Of a stretch of DNA of 64,000 nt, positions 60,011 to 64,000 are shown piece after piece. Position numbers and translations under genes: made by a program. Under the pieces are notes generated by a model. It worked only from the letters and a program-made list of their open reading frames with translations. It was not told the origin of the DNA and did no database searches. This DNA comes from Acidovorax delafieldii (GTDB lineage Bacteria; Pseudomonadota; Gammaproteobacteria; Burkholderiales; Burkholderiaceae_C): contig NZ_VJWE01000001.1 of the NCBI RefSeq assembly GCF_007993815.1, positions 124,001-188,000 on the forward strand. Reading direction: 5' to 3'. The stretch's first letter is position 1; each line of letters starts with the position of its first letter.

Positions 60011-60630
60011 CGGTCACTCCTGACATCGTGGCGCCGCCTGACGGCGCCCGACAACTTCCATCCAACGGCTTGTGGCCACCGGCCACCGGGACCCGTTCAA
60101 AGCCCCGTGGTGATCACCCAAGCACAAACCTTGCCACTCACCACTGCCTGCACCATCCTGATTGCGAGAGACCGAAACTTGCGATTCCAGAGCCGTGACC
60201 AACACCCGGTGCAGCGCATGGACACAAGAGTGCCCCAGGCCCCCGGCACCGTCATTGGGGTGATCCCCACATCGAGAGCCTCCTCTAAAGTCTGCCCGCG
60301 CCCTGTGGCGCCCTCATGACGGCCCCAGCCCCCTGCAGACGGGGCAGGATTGGAAGCACCGAAGAGCCCAATCAGCGATAGAAACATCTGATTACAAGCA
60401 CCCACACCCCAAAATCCGCAGCATCCGACGCGTTTGGTCGGTTATGGACGGGAGGGACTGGGACATACCCTAGGAGCCTGCCTGTACGGCTGCTCCGCCC
60501 ACCGGGCCGGCTCCCCGCCGTCCATGGGTGACAGCAGCGCCCGTGCTCAGCGGATAACCTCGCGGGGCCCAGTCGCCGGCGGAGAACCCCTCTCGACCGC
60601 CACGGGCAGCCGCTGTGGAGACTTGCCCCC
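60011..60630. other. 620-bp region without a supported gene
   Basis: No frame on either strand shows protein-like composition, and no RNA gene is recognised. A hairpin GGCGCCG-CCTGA-CGGCGCC (60030-60048) lies in the leader of the MliC-like gene. The last 150 bp should contain the promoter of the MFS gene. The base mix at 60360-60430 (GATAGAAACATCTGATTACA) is less GC-rich than the surroundings. Confidence 0.5.
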
Positions 60631-61863
60631 GTGCCCACCCCCTTGCCAGCCACCCCTCTCCTCGCCCCCCGCACTGCCTGGGCCATGCTGCTGGCGCTGG
60701 TGACGGGCTTTGCGCTGAGCCAGGCGTTTCGCACCATCACGGCCATCATGGCGACGGGCTTGCGGGCCGAGTTCGGTCTGTCGGCGCAGGCGTTGGGGGT
60801 GTTTGCCGGGGCGTTTGCGTTTGCCTTTGGCACCATGCAGCTGTTCATGGGCATTGGCATCGACCTGTATGGCGTGCGGCGCACGCTGCTGGTGGCGTTT
60901 CCGCTGACCATTGCGGGCGCGGTGCTGTCGGCACTGGCGCCGGGCTATGGCACCGTGCTACTGGGGCAGGTGCTGATCGGTGTGGGCTGCGCGCCCGCAT
61001 TTTTGGTGTGCACCGTGTTCATCGCACGCTACTTTCCGGCGTCGCGGTTTGCCATGGTGTCGGGCGTGGCCATGGGGGTGGGCGGACTGGGCATGCTGTT
61101 CACCGGCACGCCACTGGCCTGGCTGGTGCAGCAGTCGTCCTGGCGCATGGGGTTTGGCGTGCTGGCGGGCCTGGCGGCGCTGGCCTGGCTGCTGATCTTC
61201 TGGAAGGTGCATGAACCCGCACAACCCGTCGACGAGGCCGCTCCGCGCGAATCGGTGCTGCAGGCGGTGCGCGGTTTTGGCGCGCTGTTCCTGCTGCCGC
61301 ACACGGCCGGCATCATGCTGCTGGCACTGATGACGTACGCCTCTTTCCTCACGCTGCGCGGGCTGTGGCTGGGGCCACTGCTGATCGAGCGGCACGGCTA
61401 TTCGCTGGTAGCCAGCGGCAATGTGGCCATGCTGTCGTCGCTGGTGTCGCTGTTCAGCCCGGCCTTTTTTGGTCGGCTGGACCCTGGCCCCACACGGCGC
61501 AGGCGCTGGCTGCTGGGCTTTACGGCCCTGCTGGCGGCGCTGTTTGCAGCCATGGGCTTTTTGCATGCCGAATGGCTGGACGTGGGCGGCTCCGTGGCCG
61601 TGGGCCTGCTGTCCGGCTACATGGTGCTGCAGTACTCGGATGTGCGCTCGGCTTACGCCCCCGCCGTCACGGGGCGGGCCATGGCGGTGTTCACCATGGC
61701 GCTGTTCCTGGGCGTGGCGCTGATGCAGTGGGTGACGGGCGTGGCGGCCTCCATCGCCGCCGCACAGGGTGCAGACCCGTACGTGGCGGTGATGCTGACC
61801 ATTGCGGCCATGCTGGTGGTGGGTGCACTGGCCTTCAGGCTGCTGCCCGCGCCCGCCCATTGA
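60631..61863 (+). CDS. Major facilitator superfamily transporter, CynX/NimT-like
   Basis: 410-aa membrane protein with twelve predicted helices. FRTITAIMATGLRAEFGLSAQALGVFAGAFAFAFGTMQLFMGIGIDLYGVRRTLLVAF and LIGVGCAPAFLVCTVFIARYFPASRFAMVSGVAMGVGGLGMLFTGTPLAWLV fit the small-anion/aromatic-acid side of the MFS. GTG start at 60631. It overlaps the 3' end of the convergent membrane-protein gene by 29 bp. Confidence 0.87.
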   Translation: MPTPLPATPLLAPRTAWAMLLALVTGFALSQAFRTITAIMATGLRAEFGLSAQALGVFAGAFAFAFGTMQLFMGIGIDLYGVRRTLLVAFPLTIAGAVLSALAPGYGTVLLGQVLIGVGCAPAFLVCTVFIARYFPASRFAMVSGVAMGVGGLGMLFTGTPLAWLVQQSSWRMGFGVLAGLAALAWLLIFWKVHEPAQPVDEAAPRESVLQAVRGFGALFLLPHTAGIMLLALMTYASFLTLRGLWLGPLLIERHGYSLVASGNVAMLSSLVSLFSPAFFGRLDPGPTRRRRWLLGFTALLAALFAAMGFLHAEWLDVGGSVAVGLLSGYMVLQYSDVRSAYAPAVTGRAMAVFTMALFLGVALMQWVTGVAASIAAAQGADPYVAVMLTIAAMLVVGALAFRLLPAPAH

Positions 61864-62317
61864 CCCGTTCATTCCTCCGTGCGGGGCCAGGCGGGCACAG
61901 CGCCGCGCGGGCACCTGCTACGCGCCACCACTGCAGCACGCCAAACAACAACTCGAAGGCGGTGAAAGCCAGCACGATGGCATTGGCGCCGTGTGCTACC
62001 GCGTAGATCTGCCAGGCCGCAAACAGAAACCGCGCCACGCCATCCAGCCGCCCCAGCAGCACCGTGGGCGCCACGATGCGCGCCACCGACCACACCACCA
62101 CCACCGAGCCCAGCAGGTTGGCCAGCAGCATGTGCGTGGTGTCCAAGGGGTGCAAGGTGCCAGGCAATGCGAGCGCCTGGGCCAGCAGGTTCAGCTGGGT
62201 GTAGAGCCAGGCAAAGGTCCAGGGTAAGGCAAACGGCCAGGTGACGAGCAGGTCGTACCAGCCGCTGGCGCGCACGATGCGCAGATAACGGCCGGAAGCG
62301 AAAGCGGGGATGTGCAT
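61835..62317 (-). CDS. Small membrane protein, MerR target candidate
   Basis: 160-aa protein with three to four predicted helices (SGWYDLLVTWPFALPWTFAWLYTQL, MLLANLLGSVVVVWSVARIVAP, AWQIYAVAHGANAIVLAFTAFELLFGV). Family not recognised. The ATG at 62317 is the first with a plausible N-terminus. Its promoter region contains a MerR-type dyad with a long spacer, and the divergent gene encodes a MerR regulator. Confidence 0.72.
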   Translation of the reverse strand: MHIPAFASGRYLRIVRASGWYDLLVTWPFALPWTFAWLYTQLNLLAQALALPGTLHPLDTTHMLLANLLGSVVVVWSVARIVAPTVLLGRLDGVARFLFAAWQIYAVAHGANAIVLAFTAFELLFGVLQWWRVAGARAALCPPGPARRNERVNGRARAAA

Positions 62318-62361
62318 GACAGGAAACCTCTGTGAATGGATCAATGAGGCCCCGAGCTTCC

Positions 62362-62383
62362 ACCTTGAAGTACGCTTCAGGGT
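62362..62383. promoter_or_regulatory. MerR-type operator between 62317 and 62411
   Basis: ACCTTGAAG-TACG-CTTCAGGGT, nine-base arms with one mismatch. On the minus strand TTGACC (a -35) overlaps one edge, as in MerR-family promoters with overlong spacers. Confidence 0.65.
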
Positions 62384-62410
62384 CAAGCACGTTGTGAGGG
62401 GAACGGGATC

Positions 62411-62797
62411 ATGCTGATCGGTGAACTGGCCACGGCCTCGGGCCTGAGCCGCGAGGCGCTGCGCTTCTATGAACAGCAGGGCCTGATTCGCGCGCGGCGC
62501 CTGGACAACGGTTACCGGGACTACCCGCCCGAAGTGGTGACGCTGGTGCAGTACATCCGCACTGCGCAGCAGCTGGGCTTTACCCTGGCGGAGATCGGCG
62601 ACCGGCTGCCCGCCATCTGGGACGCCGCCGAGCCCGGCCCCGCATTGGCGCAGGTGCTGGCCGCCAAGCTGCAGGAGATTGACGACCGCATTGCCGCGCT
62701 GCAGGCCCTGCGCCAGACGTTGGCCGAGCGTGTGGCCACCGACTGCCCGCTGCAGGCCCGGGTGCCACGGGCCAAGGCCTCTTTGCCCACTTTTTGA
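62411..62797 (+). CDS. MerR-family transcriptional regulator
   Basis: 128-aa regulator: winged HTH LIGELATASGLSREALRFYEQQGLIRARRLDNGYRDYP (residues 2-39), then a dimer helix (LQEIDDRIAALQALRQTLAERV) and one Cys in the tail (TDCPLQARV). A metal site of CxnC type is not evident, so the inducer may be organic. It diverges from the small membrane-protein gene with a MerR-type operator between. Confidence 0.9.
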   Translation: MLIGELATASGLSREALRFYEQQGLIRARRLDNGYRDYPPEVVTLVQYIRTAQQLGFTLAEIGDRLPAIWDAAEPGPALAQVLAAKLQEIDDRIAALQALRQTLAERVATDCPLQARVPRAKASLPTF

Positions 62798-62857
62798 GCC
62801 AAATCGGGCGGTAGCGCTAGTAAATCATGCACTGGCAGCTATCAAAAACAGAGCAAT
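62791..62857 (+). repeat. Intergenic repeat copy 8
   Basis: TTTTTGAGCCAAATCGGGCG, GTAGCGCTAGTAAATCATGC, ACTGGCAGCTATCAAAAACA, GAGCAA, starting within the stop region of the MerR gene; among the best-preserved copies. Confidence 0.72.
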
Positions 62858-62895
62858 CTTTCTTCAACCGCCGCGCAGGTGCCAGCGCAGCCCGG

Positions 62896-64000
62896 TCAGG
62901 TGGCTGAGGCGGGCACCTGGTGTAGCAGCACCGGGTGGTTGCCATCGGCGTCCGCACTCTCGATCTGCACCCCAAAGCCCCACAGCCGCGCCACGTGCTT
63001 GAGCACCTCCTGCGTGTCGTCGGCCAGCGGGCGGCCCTGGTGCTGGGTGTGGCGCAGGGTCAGGCTGCGGTCGCCACGCAGGTTCACGTTCCACACCTGG
63101 ATGTTGGGCTCGCGCGTGCCCAGGTCGTACTGCTGCGACAGCAGCTGGCGCAGGTTGCGGTAGCCGTTCTCGTCGTGGATCTCGCTGACTACCAGCTCGC
63201 GCTCGTTGGCGTCATCGTGCAGCGCAAACAGGCGCATCTCGCGCATCAGGTGCGGGCTGAGGTACTGGCCGACGAAACTCTCGTCCTTGAAGTTGCGCAT
63301 GGCGTGGTCCAGCGCAGGCAGCCAGGGCGTGCCCGCGATGTCGGGGAACCAGCGCCGGTCCTCCTCCGTGGGGTGCTGGCAGATGCGCTGGATGTCGCGG
63401 TACATGGCAAACCCCAGCGCATAGGGGTTGATGCCGCTGTAGGCGCGGTGCCCCACGGGCGGCTGGTACACGACGTTGGTGTGCGAGCCCAGCCATTCGA
63501 TCATCACTCCGTCGCTCAGGTGGCCTTCGTCGTACAGGGTGTTGAGCAGCGTGTAGTGCCAGAACGTGGCCCAGCCTTCGTTCATGACCTGGGTCTGGCG
63601 CTGGGGGTAGAAATACTGCGCGATCTTGCGCACGATGCGGACGATCTCGCGCTGCCAGGGCTCCAGTAGGGGCGCGTTCTTTTCGATGAAGTACAGGATG
63701 TTCTCTTGCGGCTCCTGCGGAAAGCGGTTGTGCTCCTGCGCCGCGTCCTCCTTGCCGGGGCGCGTGGGCAGGGTGCGCCACAGGTCGTTGACCTGCTGCT
63801 GGGCATAGGCCTCGCGCTGCGCGCGCTCCAAGCGTTCGCGCGCCAGGTTCTTCTTGGAGGGGCGGCGGTAGCGGTCCACGCCAAAGTTGGCCAGCGCGTG
63901 GCACGAATCCATGAGCCGCTCCACCTCGGCCATGCCGTAGCGCTCTTCACACTGGGCCACGTAGTCCTTGGCGTACACCAGGTAGTCGATGATGCTGGAC
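62896..64000 (-). CDS. SpoVR-family protein, 5' end outside the window
   Basis: About 368 C-terminal residues of a normally near 500-aa protein. Clear SpoVR text includes VYAKDYVAQCEERYGMAEVERLMDSCHALANFGVDRYRRP, NEGWATFWHYTLLNTLYDEG, INPYALGFAMYRDIQRIC and FVGQYLSPHLMREMRLFAL. It is usually linked to yeaG/yeaH kinase genes in proteobacteria, which would lie beyond 64000. Its exact function is unknown. Confidence 0.93.
   Translation of the reverse strand, partial: SSIIDYLVYAKDYVAQCEERYGMAEVERLMDSCHALANFGVDRYRRPSKKNLARERLERAQREAYAQQQVNDLWRTLPTRPGKEDAAQEHNRFPQEPQENILYFIEKNAPLLEPWQREIVRIVRKIAQYFYPQRQTQVMNEGWATFWHYTLLNTLYDEGHLSDGVMIEWLGSHTNVVYQPPVGHRAYSGINPYALGFAMYRDIQRICQHPTEEDRRWFPDIAGTPWLPALDHAMRNFKDESFVGQYLSPHLMREMRLFALHDDANERELVVSEIHDENGYRNLRQLLSQQYDLGTREPNIQVWNVNLRGDRSLTLRHTQHQGRPLADDTQEVLKHVARLWGFGVQIESADADGNHPVLLHQVPASAT

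Noticed and set aside
60097..60405. Minus-strand open frame of 102 codons
   Set aside because: No recognisable motif, no ribosome-binding site and composition typical of a GC-rich shadow frame.
1..64000. CRISPR arrays, tRNA or rRNA genes, prophage or integrase genes
   Set aside because: No regularly spaced repeats, no tRNA-like T-loop/acceptor pattern and no phage or recombinase protein motifs were seen by eye; a covariance-model scan could still find a missed small RNA.

Overview
The window is about 64 kb of GC-rich bacterial chromosome. It shows no rRNA, tRNA, CRISPR array, phage genes or intact insertion sequence. Gene content and order point to a betaproteobacterium of the Burkholderiales, most likely Comamonadaceae and Acidovorax-like. 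The pointers are rpsT/DUF3579/argD/argF, hda/HAD/pcnB/folK, several Bug/TRAP/LysR modules, and short intergenic repeats whose core reads AGCTATCAA. This placement is inferred from the sequence alone.

Layout. 1-6804: a divergent LysR gene and a TRAP transporter/dehydratase/FAH-fold operon for uptake and breakdown of a sugar acid. 6897-10464: an NAD(P)-binding oxidoreductase with a divergent LysR, then NTF2-like, LysR and ABM-domain genes. 10604-14154: CheV, two small envelope proteins and an SDR gene. 14203-19253: an iron-sulfur flavoprotein reductase, then a DctB-like kinase, a FixJ-like regulator and a Bug-type receptor. 19531-27283: folK, pcnB, a HAD phosphatase and hda on the minus strand, facing an MFS gene, a 271-bp inverted-repeat (MITE-like) element, purM and an AI-2E-family exporter. 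27389-35162: a PHB-depolymerase-like esterase, an isochorismatase/PfpI/GlxA cassette, a GAF plus degenerate-receiver pair, ppk2 facing a CorA/ZntB-like transporter across two Pho boxes, and an orphan ParB-like protein. 35190-41922: SirB1, MurJ, S20, DUF3579, ArgD, ArgF and an HD-type protein.

41991-44508 is a Fur-box-preceded feoAB operon with a small Cys-rich membrane protein. 44633-52383 is the most unusual part. It holds an S9 peptidase overlapping a small secreted protein, an alpha/beta hydrolase, a decayed response-regulator copy fused back-to-back to a truncated TonB-receptor gene, a double-GNAT gene and an intact OmpR-type two-component system. Three minus-strand promoters there share a PmrA/QseB-like direct-repeat box, CTTTGG-N5-(C/T/G)TTAAG. 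52426-55870 carries a YkgJ-type protein and the kynB-kynU-kynA genes for tryptophan to anthranilate. 56011-59551 has a beta-propeller lipoprotein and a DUF6502/lipoprotein pair diverging from a perfect 23-bp interrupted palindrome. 59648-64000 ends with a MliC-like lipoprotein, an MFS gene, a MerR regulator facing a small membrane protein, and a SpoVR gene cut by the window edge.

Functional themes are organic-acid scavenging, phosphate/polyphosphate and iron homeostasis, arginine synthesis and the kynurenine pathway. Most unusual starts, operators and repeats come from reading the bases directly; family names come from recognising motifs without any database search.
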